From: AC-37 sp035275105
Lineage (GTDB): Bacteria > Actinomycetota > Thermoleophilia > Solirubrobacterales > Thermoleophilaceae
Assembly (NCBI GenBank): GCA_035275105.1
Contig: DATENL010000005.1
Coordinates: 1 to 64,000 of the forward strand
Length of the DNA: 64,000 nt
Direction of reading: 5' to 3'
Numbering within the stretch: the first letter of the stretch is position 1; each line of letters starts with the position of its first letter. The notes under the pieces are model-generated. The model worked only from the letters and a program-made list of their open reading frames with translations, made no database searches and was not told where the DNA came from. A program made the position numbers and the translations under genes. Of the stretch, positions 54,360 to 61,974 are shown piece after piece.

Positions 54360-54788
54360 ATGTCGTCATTGTCGGATAGCTTCAGGAAGCTCGCGGATCA
54401 GGTCGATCAGGCCGAGGCCAACGTCAAGGCCGCGTCCTCACAGGGCAAGGCCGAGCTACAGGCCAACGTCGCCGAGGCGCGCAGGCGCGCCGACGAACAG
54501 TCGGCCCAGCTTCGCTCGAAGGCTGAGGACGCCTCAAACCGGGCGAGCGACGGCTGGCAGCAGGTCCAGGACGAGTGGGATGCGCACGTCCAGCGCCTCC
54601 GCCAGCGGATCGACCAGAAGAAGGCCGAGTTCGACCGCAACGAGGCGGAGCACCAGGCTGAGATGGCCGAAACTGACGCCGTGGAGGCGATCGACTTCGC
54701 GGCCGCCGCGATCGAGGAGGCCGAGTACGCCGTGCTCGATGCCACGCTCGCCCGCGCCGACGCCGACGCCCTCATGGCTACCGCTTAG
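54360..54788 (+). CDS. Coiled-coil protein, unknown
   Basis: A 142-residue protein of Ala/Glu/Asp/Arg/Gln composition, almost entirely helical (RKLADQVDQAEANVKAASSQ, RLRQRIDQKKAEFDRNEAEHQ). It resembles small LEA-like or apolipoprotein-like proteins found beside stress genes in actinobacteria. AAGGAGG lies 5 bp before the ATG at 54360. It follows the sugar operon by 114 bp, so it may have its own promoter. Name and function not determined. Confidence 0.75.
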   Translation: MSSLSDSFRKLADQVDQAEANVKAASSQGKAELQANVAEARRRADEQSAQLRSKAEDASNRASDGWQQVQDEWDAHVQRLRQRIDQKKAEFDRNEAEHQAEMAETDAVEAIDFAAAAIEEAEYAVLDATLARADADALMATA

Positions 54789-54823
54789 CCCATCGCCGAC
54801 ACCCTGGAACCGGGTTAGCCGAG

Positions 54824-55330
54824 GTGTCGCCCGTGTCAACGAACGACGACGCGGCCGGGCCTCGCCCGGCCGCGGGTCGACTCCGCCGCTGGGTCCTCCC
54901 GGCCAAGCTTCCCAAGCCGATCAATCCGGCGCTCGTCAAGCATGCCGAAGACAGCGCTGCCCACGCACAGAGCCGGATCGCGGACAAGATCACCGCGTTC
55001 GCTGGCTCGATGGCGTTCGTCTACCTCCACGTCCTGTGGTTCGGCTGCTGGATCGGCTTCGGAGTCGAGGAATACCCCTTCGGCCTGCTGACCATGATCG
55101 TTTCCCTCGAGGCGATCTTCCTCTCGACCTTCGTGATGATCAGTCAGAACCGCGCCGACGCCAAGCGACAGATCCTCGCCGACCAGCAGTGGAAGACGGT
55201 GCAGGAGGAGGAGCGCCAAAACACGGAGTTGCTCGAGCTCTCTCAGCAGATCCTCGAGCTGACGAAGGAGATTCGCGGGTTGGCCGGCACCTCGCCGAGG
55301 ATCGACACTCCGATTGATCCGCGCGGGTAG
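54824..55330 (+). CDS. DUF1003 membrane protein
   Basis: A 168-residue protein with the DUF1003 core: RIADKITAFAGSMAFVYLHVLWFGCWIGFG, PFGLLTMIVSLEAIFLSTFVMISQNRADAKRQILADQQW. Two membrane helices are followed by a cytosolic coiled helix (TELLELSQQILELTKEIRGL). The start is GTG 54824 or GTG 54833. The role of DUF1003 is unknown, though it is widespread in actinobacteria. It ends 47 bp before the repeat cluster described at 55377. Confidence 0.9.
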   Translation: MSPVSTNDDAAGPRPAAGRLRRWVLPAKLPKPINPALVKHAEDSAAHAQSRIADKITAFAGSMAFVYLHVLWFGCWIGFGVEEYPFGLLTMIVSLEAIFLSTFVMISQNRADAKRQILADQQWKTVQEEERQNTELLELSQQILELTKEIRGLAGTSPRIDTPIDPRG

Positions 55331-55376
55331 CCGTCGACAGAGCCCCTCCGATTGCGACCGGCTGTTGAGGCCGACC

Positions 55377-55514
55377 GGTGGCAACACATTGGCAACATCC
55401 ACCTCGTCGCAAATCGTTCCGATCGTCCGCCGCGTTTCCCGAAGCCCCTGCAGGACGGACAGTCTGGACACCACGGACACCACGAAACGCCCAGCCAGCA
55501 AGGTTGAGGGCCTT
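55377..55514. other. Integrase-attachment-like cluster: direct repeats and a tRNA-Leu core copy
   Basis: The 17-bp sequence at 55498-55514 (GCAAGGTTGAGGGCCTT) is identical, in the same orientation, to the anticodon arm of tRNA-Leu at 30346-30362. Upstream are GGCAACA repeats at 55380 and 55391 (11 bp apart) and a tandem GGACACCAC at 55466-55483, reminiscent of integrase arm sites. No integrase gene is in the window and no tRNA half flanks this copy, so it is at most an attP-like or remnant site. Confidence 0.4.
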
Positions 55515-55521
55515 CCCCGGG

Positions 55522-55923
55522 CTACTCCGAGAGCCCGACGGCTTCGAGAGCGTCGGCTTCAGATTCGAAGGCGCTCCACCAGATCTGTCTCTTGTCTCGC
55601 CATTTGGCGACATGCCAGAGCTGCCTGTCGAACGCTGCGCCGCTCGCCCCCCCTTGACCGCGAAGACGGCCGTGGGTCAAGGTCACGTCGCCGAGATCGC
55701 GGATCTCACGAGGCTCAACGCGGAACTCAGGGAGGGCGGTGAAGGCTTCTTCCCACCAGGTTCGAACGCCGTCATGCCCGCGATACGGGCCGAGTCCTTC
55801 AAGGGCGCGCTCATACGGAGTGAACTCCACCTCGGGGTCCATCAGTCCCAAGAAGGCATCTAGGTCGCGCCCGTTGAAGCTGTCAAACGAGCGCTGGATC
55901 AGCTCGACGTTCTCCACGGACAT
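55522..55923 (-). CDS. SnoaL/NTF2-like protein (1)
   Basis: A 133-residue alpha+beta barrel protein of the SnoaL-like group. The opening VELIQRSFDSFNGRDLDAFLGLMDPEVEFTPYE is the family's helix-strand start, followed by YRGHDGVRTWWEEAFTAL and a C-terminal strand. This fold hosts isomerases, hydrolases and non-enzymatic binding domains, so function is open. ATG 55923 begins the match; the frame is open farther upstream without family resemblance. Its stop is 8 bp from the att-like core. Confidence 0.8.
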   Translation of the reverse strand: MSVENVELIQRSFDSFNGRDLDAFLGLMDPEVEFTPYERALEGLGPYRGHDGVRTWWEEAFTALPEFRVEPREIRDLGDVTLTHGRLRGQGGASGAAFDRQLWHVAKWRDKRQIWWSAFESEADALEAVGLSE

Positions 55924-56162
55924 CGTCCAAGCGAGTATCGCGCAGGAGGTCTGCGCTTTCCATACTCGAACCCCGAGATTCGGCAGGCGATCTAGTGTCT
56001 CCTTAGGGGCACTAGCAAGCAACCATTCGGAGTATCTCGGCGCCGCTCGCTGAGCCGCCGGCTCAAGTCGCAGGTTCCGTATCTCGCGCCCCCGGGACGC
56101 TACGTTGACCGCGATCCACCGAGGGGCGATGAATTCATGCAAGCCGGTAGGTCTCTACCGAT

Positions 56163-56720
56163 ATGACCGATCGAAAAGTAGTTCTCAAGATGGTGATGTC
56201 CCTCGACGGTTTCGTCACCAGCCCCGACGGGACTCACGAATGGATGTTCGAGTGGTTTGGCGAGGACTCGGGCGATTGGAACCGCCGCGCCCTCGACGCG
56301 GCCGGCGTTCACGCGATGGGGCGCCGCAGCTACGAGATCATGGGGCCGCACTGGGTCGCGTCCGAGGGACCGATCGCAACCGCGATGAACGAGAAGCCAA
56401 AGGCTGTCTTCTCGCGCACTCTGAAGAAGGCGGAGTGGGGACCGGCCGAGATCTTCGGCGGGGATCTGGGCGCAGCGATCGCAGCGCTAAAGGCTCGGGA
56501 CGACGAAGGGACGGTGTTGGTCCACGGCGGCCCAGACTTCGCCAAGTCGCTGACTCGCCTGAGCCTTGTCGACGAGTATCAGCTGACCACGGTCCCAATT
56601 GCCATCGGCGCGGGCCGCAGCCCATTCGCCGAGCTGGGGGAGCACCTGAAGCTCGACGTCGTCGATGAACAGCGCTTCAAGAGCGGAGCCCTCGCACAGA
56701 TCTTGGTGCCAAGGCAATGA
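56163..56720 (+). CDS. Dihydrofolate reductase/RibD C-terminal-like reductase
   Basis: A 185-residue NADPH-dependent reductase of the RibD_C family. The N-terminal VVLKMVMSLDGFVTSPDG, the HAMGRRSYEIMGPHW block and the GTVLVHGGPDFAKSL strand-loop, which binds NADPH, are typical. Members reduce a variety of pyrimidine or pterin substrates, and most actinobacterial ones are uncharacterised. The start is ATG 56163. It precedes the quinone-reductase-like gene by 27 bp in the same direction. Confidence 0.88.
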   Translation: MTDRKVVLKMVMSLDGFVTSPDGTHEWMFEWFGEDSGDWNRRALDAAGVHAMGRRSYEIMGPHWVASEGPIATAMNEKPKAVFSRTLKKAEWGPAEIFGGDLGAAIAALKARDDEGTVLVHGGPDFAKSLTRLSLVDEYQLTTVPIAIGAGRSPFAELGEHLKLDVVDEQRFKSGALAQILVPRQ

Positions 56721-56747
56721 GCGACCGGATCGCGGGTTGATCCCCGC

Positions 56748-57680
56748 GTGAGCCTGCGAGCGGCCGGCATCGAGTCGTTCGGGGGAGACGTGGCGCTTCT
56801 CGAGCTGGGGGAGCCGCCGCCGCTGGAGGCCGGCGAAGTGCTGATCCAGGTGAAGGCTGCCGGAGTGGCGAACTGGGACGAGATAGTCCGCACCGGCGCC
56901 TGGGACGTGGGACGCGTCCCGCCCTTGGCCCTCGGCGTTGCGGCGGCAGGGGAGGTCGTCGGGGTCGGCCCTTCGGTCGAGTGGCCCGCCACCGGCGCGG
57001 GGGTGACGACGCATCCGCTGCCGCTGCGCTACCAGGGCTGCTGGGCCGACCGGCTGGTGGCGCCCGCACACCTCGTCGCCGAGAAGCCCGATAACGCCTC
57101 TTGGGCAGAGGCAGGAGCGTTCCCTGTTCCGGCCCTGACGGCTGAGCAGGTGGTGTCCGAGGCTCTCGACGTTCGGCCCGGTGAGACGATCCTCGTCAAC
57201 GGCGCCGGAGGCGTCACAGGTGGCATGATCGTCGAGCTCGCCGCGCACAGCGGCGCCACCGTCATCGCAACCGCGAGCACAAGCAGCGCAGAGCGGGTGA
57301 TGGCGCTCGGCGCGCACCTGGTTCTCGATTATCGGGATCCGGAGTGGACCAGCCATGCAATGGACGCCGCTGGGTCATCCGGCATTCGGGCTGCGGCGAA
57401 CGCCGCGCCCGGCGGAGAGGTGGATGCCTTGCGCGCCCTCGTCAACGGCGGTCGTCTGGCAACCATCACCGGGGCGCCCCCACCCAAGGAACGGGGCATC
57501 AGCATCGCCGACGTCATCGTCCGTCCCGACGGCCACCAGCTACGTCTGCTCGCCGCCTCTCTCGCGGAGAACAAGCTCCACGTCGACATCGCTGCTTCCT
57601 ACTCGCTCGCCCAAGCCGAGGAAGCACTCGCACGGGCCCTCGAGGGGACCGGCGGTGCCGCCGTCGTGGTTGAACCGTGA
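56748..57680 (+). CDS. Zinc-independent MDR oxidoreductase (quinone-reductase type)
   Basis: A 310-residue medium-chain dehydrogenase/reductase. The catalytic-domain opening VLIQVKAAGVANWDEIVRTGAW and the nucleotide-binding block ILVNGAGGVTGGMIVELAAHSGATVIATAS are those of the NADPH:quinone oxidoreductase branch; the structural and catalytic zinc cysteines are absent. Probably reduces an enone or quinone. The start is GTG 56748, 27 bp after the preceding gene. Confidence 0.9.
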   Translation: MSLRAAGIESFGGDVALLELGEPPPLEAGEVLIQVKAAGVANWDEIVRTGAWDVGRVPPLALGVAAAGEVVGVGPSVEWPATGAGVTTHPLPLRYQGCWADRLVAPAHLVAEKPDNASWAEAGAFPVPALTAEQVVSEALDVRPGETILVNGAGGVTGGMIVELAAHSGATVIATASTSSAERVMALGAHLVLDYRDPEWTSHAMDAAGSSGIRAAANAAPGGEVDALRALVNGGRLATITGAPPPKERGISIADVIVRPDGHQLRLLAASLAENKLHVDIAASYSLAQAEEALARALEGTGGAAVVVEP

Positions 57681-57795
57681 GAGCATCGCCTCAGGGCAAG
57701 TGCCGACGGAGATCATCGATCGCCTAACGAACTGCAGGATTCGACCGTGGGGTGACGTCGGGGCCAGTCGCGATGCCGGAGTAGATTCTCGCCGG

Positions 57796-58221
57796 ATGCC
57801 CGAGCGCGCCAACGCGGGGCTGATCCGCGACATGTTCTCGACCGCGGAGCGCGCGGCCGAGACCGGGAGCCTCGACGAGTGGCTGAGCTTCTTCTCGGAG
57901 AACATCGTCTGGGAGGCGGCGGAGGATGCCCCGGACGCCGGCATCTACCGAGGGCAGGAGGCCATTCGCGGCTACCTCCAAGACTGGCTCGACACGGTCG
58001 ACGGATTCCGACAGGAACCGCGCGAGCTGACCGAGGTCGGCGACCGCGTGGTGGCGGACATCCGCTTCGAAGCGCGCATAAAGGGAACGCAGAACGAGAT
58101 GGCGCTCGACTACTCCCAGGTGTCGCTGATAGAGGGCGGCAAGATCACCCACGTCAAGGAATTTCTCGAACACGCCGACGCCGCGGCCTATGCCGCGGCG
58201 TCCGAGCGTGGCGGCTCATAG
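57796..58221 (+). CDS. SnoaL/NTF2-like protein (2)
   Basis: A 141-residue SnoaL-like protein: GLIRDMFSTAERAAETGSLDEWLSFFSENIVWEAAED, IYRGQEAIRGYLQDWLDTVDGFRQE, VSLIEGGKITHVKEFLEHADA. Length and strand pattern fit the SnoaL-like polyketide-cyclase fold. The start ATG 57796 is the first in frame with homologous sequence. One of three proteins of this fold within 5 kb (also 55522 and 59970), but they are not close copies. Confidence 0.82.
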   Translation: MPERANAGLIRDMFSTAERAAETGSLDEWLSFFSENIVWEAAEDAPDAGIYRGQEAIRGYLQDWLDTVDGFRQEPRELTEVGDRVVADIRFEARIKGTQNEMALDYSQVSLIEGGKITHVKEFLEHADAAAYAAASERGGS

Positions 58222-58551
58222 GACATCGTCAAGGCAGGTGCCGATGCAACTACTCGATCGTTTGCCGGACGGCCGGGCGCTACTGCCTCGTCCACCGCGT
58301 CAACGGGGCGCACAAGATCGTCGAGACGGGCTACACGAACAACGCCTCCTCGCCGCTCATCCGGCTGCGCTGGCCGGACGGGACTGACCAGAAGCCCGCG
58401 GTCAAGGTGCTGCGGAGGGGCCCGGGCGCGGCTCGCTGCCCGGGCTGAGCTCACCGCCAGCCCCTTCGGCCCGGCGTCCTGGTTGCGCCTTGACCGCCGC
58501 GACTCGCGGCCTACCTCCACCAACCAGCGACCGCAGGAGGAGGAGTTGACC
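58222..58551. other. Intergenic stretch with an orphan coding-like segment
   Basis: From about 58250 to 58448 one rightward frame reads RYCLVHRVNGAHKIVETGYTNNA and then SSPLIRLRWPDGTDQKPAVKVLRR before a stop, with coding-like composition but no start codon or ribosome binding site. It may be the remnant of a lost gene. The last 20 bp hold the strong CAGGAGGAGGAG ribosome binding site of the next gene. Confidence 0.35.
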
Positions 58552-58920
58552 ATGGGCGTCGAAGCAGCGGCACGGACGGGCAAGGAGCTCAGCCAAGACG
58601 AGTGGGCGGCCTATTTCGAGCAGCTCGACAAGCGCATCGAGGCCGGCACCTTGCTCGAGGCGACGATCGAGGTGGTCGCCGACCCCACGGTCGGGACCGA
58701 GGCGGAGAAGCTGCCGCTCAACAGCATCACCTACGAGGACGGCGACGACCAGATCGCCATCGGGGTCGGAGGCCGTGGCGAGCGCTACCCCTCCGTCCTC
58801 TGGCACTTCGTCGACCGGCCCCGCCGGGTGATAGTCAACGAGGACGACGAGCGGATCGGCATCGCCATCGAGTCGGAGGACGAGACGCTCACAGTGCTCC
58901 GGCTCTACAAGACCGGCTGA
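58552..58920 (+). CDS. DUF5335 family protein
   Basis: A 122-residue protein of the DUF5335 family: LSQDEWAAYFEQLDKRIEAGTLLEATIEVVADPTVG, LPLNSITYEDGDDQIAIGVGGRG, HFVDRPRRVIVNEDDE. No known function; the family is common beside universal stress proteins in actinobacteria. AGGAGGAGGAG precedes ATG 58552. Its 3' end overlaps the convergent universal stress protein gene by 16 nt. Confidence 0.85.
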   Translation: MGVEAAARTGKELSQDEWAAYFEQLDKRIEAGTLLEATIEVVADPTVGTEAEKLPLNSITYEDGDDQIAIGVGGRGERYPSVLWHFVDRPRRVIVNEDDERIGIAIESEDETLTVLRLYKTG

Positions 58921-59873
58921 TCCAGCCCTCCACCGGAGCGGCTCTCGGCGGGGGTGGGCTCCGCGGCCAGCGCGTCAAGCGGCGCTCTGACACCGCGGGG
59001 CAGCACGAGCAGCGGGCAGCGGGCCTCCGCGGCCAGGCGGCGTGACACGCTGCCCAGCAGCACCCCCCCCACCGGGCCGTAGCCGCGCGAGCCGCACACC
59101 AGCAGATCGAGGTGCTCAGAGAGGCTGACGAGGGTCTCCGCCGGATCCCCGACGAATGCCTCGACCTCGACGGGCACGTCCCCGTCGAGCTGCGCCACCG
59201 CCTGGCGCAGCCACTTCTCGGCCCGCAGCTTGTGCTCGCCCTCGACGTCCTCGAGGTCCCTACCGAACTGGCCGGCCTTGTACGACGGCTCGATCTCCGC
59301 GTACATCCCGGCACTGACGGTTATGACGGTGACCACCCTCAGCGTCGCCCCGGCCCGGCGGGCCAGGGCATGGGCGGCCCGGAGCGCCTCGCGCCCCTCC
59401 TCGCTGTCGGCGCACGCCACGCCGATCGTGCGAAGACCCTCTCCGCCGGACCAGCCTCTTGGCACGACCGACACCGGGCAGGGCGCGCCGTGCAGCAGCC
59501 GCATCGCCGTCCACCCGGCGAGCACACGCTCGTGCGGCGAGCGCCTCGAGGAGCCGACCACGAGCCGCGCCGCCTCCTCGCCGGCGGCCGCCTCGAGCAG
59601 CGCGCGCGCCGCGCTCGTGCTCTTCAGCGTGCGGCAGTCGGCCGGCACGGGCAGGCCCGCCGCGCGCAGCTCGGCCTCGATCGCCTCGATGGCCCGAGTG
59701 CAGTCGGCGAGCAGGTCCTCGTCCACCTGTCCGTTCGCCCGGTGGTGCGCCTCTACGGCAGCCACGAGGAGCGGAACACGGGTCAGCCGCGCCACTGCGA
59801 CGCCGAAGCTGACGGGGCCACGATCGGCCGTCCTGGGGTCGTAGCCGACCAGGATCGGGTTGCTCAATGCCAC
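58905..59873 (-). CDS. Tandem-domain universal stress protein
   Basis: A 322-residue protein with two UspA domains. Domain 1 begins PILVGYDPRTADRGPVSFGVAVARL and ends with the nucleotide loop VVGSSRRSPHERVLAGWTAMRLLHGAPCPVSVVP. Domain 2 begins TIGVACADSEEGREALRAAHALA and ends VCGSRGYGPVGGVLLGSVSRRLAAEARCPLLVLP. The G-x2-G-x9-GS pattern in both indicates ATP binding. In actinobacteria such proteins belong to dormancy/hypoxia regulons. The start is GTG 59873. Confidence 0.94.
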   Translation of the reverse strand: MALSNPILVGYDPRTADRGPVSFGVAVARLTRVPLLVAAVEAHHRANGQVDEDLLADCTRAIEAIEAELRAAGLPVPADCRTLKSTSAARALLEAAAGEEAARLVVGSSRRSPHERVLAGWTAMRLLHGAPCPVSVVPRGWSGGEGLRTIGVACADSEEGREALRAAHALARRAGATLRVVTVITVSAGMYAEIEPSYKAGQFGRDLEDVEGEHKLRAEKWLRQAVAQLDGDVPVEVEAFVGDPAETLVSLSEHLDLLVCGSRGYGPVGGVLLGSVSRRLAAEARCPLLVLPRGVRAPLDALAAEPTPAESRSGGGLDQPVL

Positions 59874-59969
59874 TTCCTGACAGTCGCTGTACGAGCACAG
59901 GTAGGGCGCGCCGGATCCCGTTCAAGCCCTGCTCTTGTCGCGATCGGCCGAAGGCCTACTGGACAACCG

Positions 59970-60329
59970 GTGGGCTACGACGACGGCATCGAGGTCGTCC
60001 GCCTCTTCATCGAGGCCCTGAACGCGCGCGACGACGAAGCTCTCCGGGCCCTCGTCAGCGAGGACGTCGAGCTGCGCAAGCCGAAGAGCGATCAGGTGCT
60101 CAGGGGCGAGGGCGCACTCCAGGCTCTGGTCACGGCCGCCGCCGACCTCGGCATCGTTCTCGCCCGCGCGGGCCGCGAGACGGCCGACGCCGAGGGCCAC
60201 CGGGTGTCCGTTCCGGTGGTCGAGATCACCGCGTCCGGCGACCGCCTCGAGGCGACGGCCGAGTTCGAGCTCCGCGACGGCAAGATCGTGTCCTTCGGAG
60301 TCGCGCCCGACCAGGTTCGCGGCGCCTGA
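59970..60329 (+). CDS. SnoaL/NTF2-like protein (3)
   Basis: A 119-residue SnoaL-like protein: EVVRLFIEALNARDDEALRALVSEDVELRKPK and AEFELRDGKIVSFGVAPDQ. The fold is clear from the helix-strand pattern, and no catalytic site can be assigned. The start is GTG 59970, since the frame upstream is antisense of the universal stress protein. Divergent from that gene with 96 bp between them. Confidence 0.8.
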   Translation: MGYDDGIEVVRLFIEALNARDDEALRALVSEDVELRKPKSDQVLRGEGALQALVTAAADLGIVLARAGRETADAEGHRVSVPVVEITASGDRLEATAEFELRDGKIVSFGVAPDQVRGA

Positions 60330-60365
60330 CTGACCGGTCCGGCCCAGGCCCAGGCCGCACCGGGC

Positions 60366-60623
60366 TCAGGGCTCTACGTGGGGCCCCTTGACGTCCGCCG
60401 GCGTGGGCGCCCGAAAGTCAGGCTTGACGTGCTCCGTGTGGAACTCCCCGTCCAGCTCGTGGACGTGGATGACCGGCTCGCCGAACTGCCTGGCGAAGTT
60501 GCGGGCCTCGGCGCGTGCCTCCGCCAGCGTGGCGTGCTCCGAGAGCGGCACTGAATCGCCCTCGTAGCGGACGATCCAGCGGTGGCGCGAGAGCGGGAGG
60601 ATTTCCAGGTGGTGACAGGTCAT
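60366..60623 (-). CDS. DUF2188-like small protein
   Basis: An 85-residue protein: MTCHHLEILPLSRHRWIVRYEG, ATLAEARAEARNFARQFGEPVIHVHELDG. The beta-beta-alpha-beta pattern with a helix of alternating Ala/Arg, then VIHVHELDG, fits DUF2188. It follows the gene at 60636 by 12 bp and is probably co-transcribed with it. Function unknown. Confidence 0.75.
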   Translation of the reverse strand: MTCHHLEILPLSRHRWIVRYEGDSVPLSEHATLAEARAEARNFARQFGEPVIHVHELDGEFHTEHVKPDFRAPTPADVKGPHVEP

Positions 60624-60635
60624 GGGCGCATGCGC

Positions 60636-61340
60636 CTAGCGCAGTGCTCCCCGCTCGAGCGGGTCGGTCGGGACCTCGCCCGGCCGCAGCATCAGCTTCT
60701 CGAATATGTCGGCCCGCTCGAGCGGCTCGGCCTCGGTGTCGAAGTCGATGCCGAGCTCCTCGGACGCCCGCTCGGCCGCACCGATCAGGACCAGCTCGGC
60801 GCCCTCGTGGTCGAGGAAGGTCGGCGGATTGACGGGGATGAAGCGGCGACCGTCAAAGCGCTCTCGCAGCTCCCTCGGGAAGTCGGCTCGCTGCGTTTCG
60901 CCCAGCCCCGCGCCCTCCGGCGCGGGCGCGTCGGGGTTGCGGACCGCGATCACGTAGCTGCCCTCGGGTAGCACCGCGAACATGCGCTGGGCTTCCCCCG
61001 GCTCCTGCGGCAGCTCCAGCCTGTAGGCGAGGTGCGTGTGTCCGCCATGATCCACGACGGCGTAGCGACCCTCGCCGACCGGCCGGCCGGTCGGCGTCAG
61101 CTCTTCCCGCAGCGCGCCGGGGTCGTCGACCACGTCGGCGACGAACGCCCACTCGCGCTCATGGGCGCCTGGGTCGGGCAACCGCTTGCGACCCACGATC
61201 AACCGCCGCCGACGCGACGAGCCCTCGGGCGCCAGGATGATGAAGAAGCGCTGGACGTCGTCCAGGTCCCTCACCTCCGAAACGCCCACACGCGGCCGGT
61301 AGAAGAAGAGGATGTCGCCGCGCTCGAGGATCTCGCTCAT
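60636..61340 (-). CDS. Hypothetical protein conserved in style with stress-type actinobacterial proteins
   Basis: A 234-residue cytosolic protein that I cannot assign to a family. The N-terminal half has SEILERGDILFFYRPRVGVSEVRDLDDVQRFFIILAP and RRRRLIVGRKRLPDPG; the middle has VDDPGALREELTPTGRPVGEGRYAVVDHGGHTHLAYRLELP; the end is a charged helix and DFDTEAEPLERADIFEKLMLRPGEVPTDPL. The repeated RFFIILAP/GSYVIAVRNP pattern suggests a beta-rich fold. ATG 61340; first gene of a two-gene unit with the DUF2188-like protein. Confidence 0.75.
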   Translation of the reverse strand: MSEILERGDILFFYRPRVGVSEVRDLDDVQRFFIILAPEGSSRRRRLIVGRKRLPDPGAHEREWAFVADVVDDPGALREELTPTGRPVGEGRYAVVDHGGHTHLAYRLELPQEPGEAQRMFAVLPEGSYVIAVRNPDAPAPEGAGLGETQRADFPRELRERFDGRRFIPVNPPTFLDHEGAELVLIGAAERASEELGIDFDTEAEPLERADIFEKLMLRPGEVPTDPLERGALR

Positions 61341-61469
61341 GCGGACTTCGGTAGGACCCCTGTCGCACACGTCAAGGCGCGGCGCTGTCCTGAAGACCAC
61401 GGTCCGCCCGCTTGAAACGGCCGCGTCCCGCCCTATTCACAGGCCTACCCGACGGGAGGAGGCCACGCG

Positions 61470-61952
61470 ATGAACCCCGAGGCGGCAACGCGAAACGAGG
61501 AAGGCCTCGCGATCGCGTCGTTCCGGACCTACGCCGAGGCCGAGGCCGCGGTGGACCGGCTTTCCGACAGCGGCTTCCCGGTCGACCGAGTGGCGATCGT
61601 AGGACGCGGGCTCAGGCTGGTCGAGCGCGTGACCGGGCGCCTCGGATACGGGGAAGCGACCCTCCGCGGCGCGGCGGCGGGCGCCTTCGCGGGCGCGCTG
61701 ATCGGCTGGCTGTTCGCCGTCTTCGACTGGCTCGATCCGCTGGTGCCCTCCGGCTGGCTCATCGTCGACGGCTTTCTGGTCGGCTCCCTCGCCGGCGCGA
61801 GTATCGGGCTCCTCATGCACGCCCTGACCGGCGGGCGGCGCGACTTCACCTCGATCCCGTCGGTCGAGGCCGACCGCTACGACCTGGTGGTCGACGAGCC
61901 GTTCGCGGACGAGGCGGCCGCGCTGCTGAACCACGACCCAGCGACGGCTTGA
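61470..61952 (+). CDS. General stress protein 17M-like membrane protein (paralogue 2)
   Basis: A 160-residue paralogue of the gene at 44495 with the same layout: ASFRTYAEAEAAVDRLSDSGFPVDRVAIVGRGLRLVERV, two hydrophobic segments (AAAGAFAGALIGWLFAVFDWL, VDGFLVGSLAGASIGLLMHAL) and the end GGRRDFTSIPSVEADRYDLVVDEPF. GGGAGGAGG lies 7 bp before ATG 61470. It precedes the ribosome hibernation gene by 22 bp, so the two share a transcript. Confidence 0.88.
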   Translation: MNPEAATRNEEGLAIASFRTYAEAEAAVDRLSDSGFPVDRVAIVGRGLRLVERVTGRLGYGEATLRGAAAGAFAGALIGWLFAVFDWLDPLVPSGWLIVDGFLVGSLAGASIGLLMHALTGGRRDFTSIPSVEADRYDLVVDEPFADEAAALLNHDPATA

Positions 61953-61974
61953 CCGTCTGGCGATCAGACTCGCG

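Noticed and set aside
30406..55497. A classical integrated island bounded by direct repeats
   Set aside because: No integrase or mobility gene is visible, the right repeat lacks a displaced tRNA fragment, and housekeeping-like regulators lie inside. Kept only as a tentative finding.
55498..55514. Possible second tRNA-Leu
   Set aside because: Only the anticodon arm matches; no acceptor, D or T arm is present on either side.
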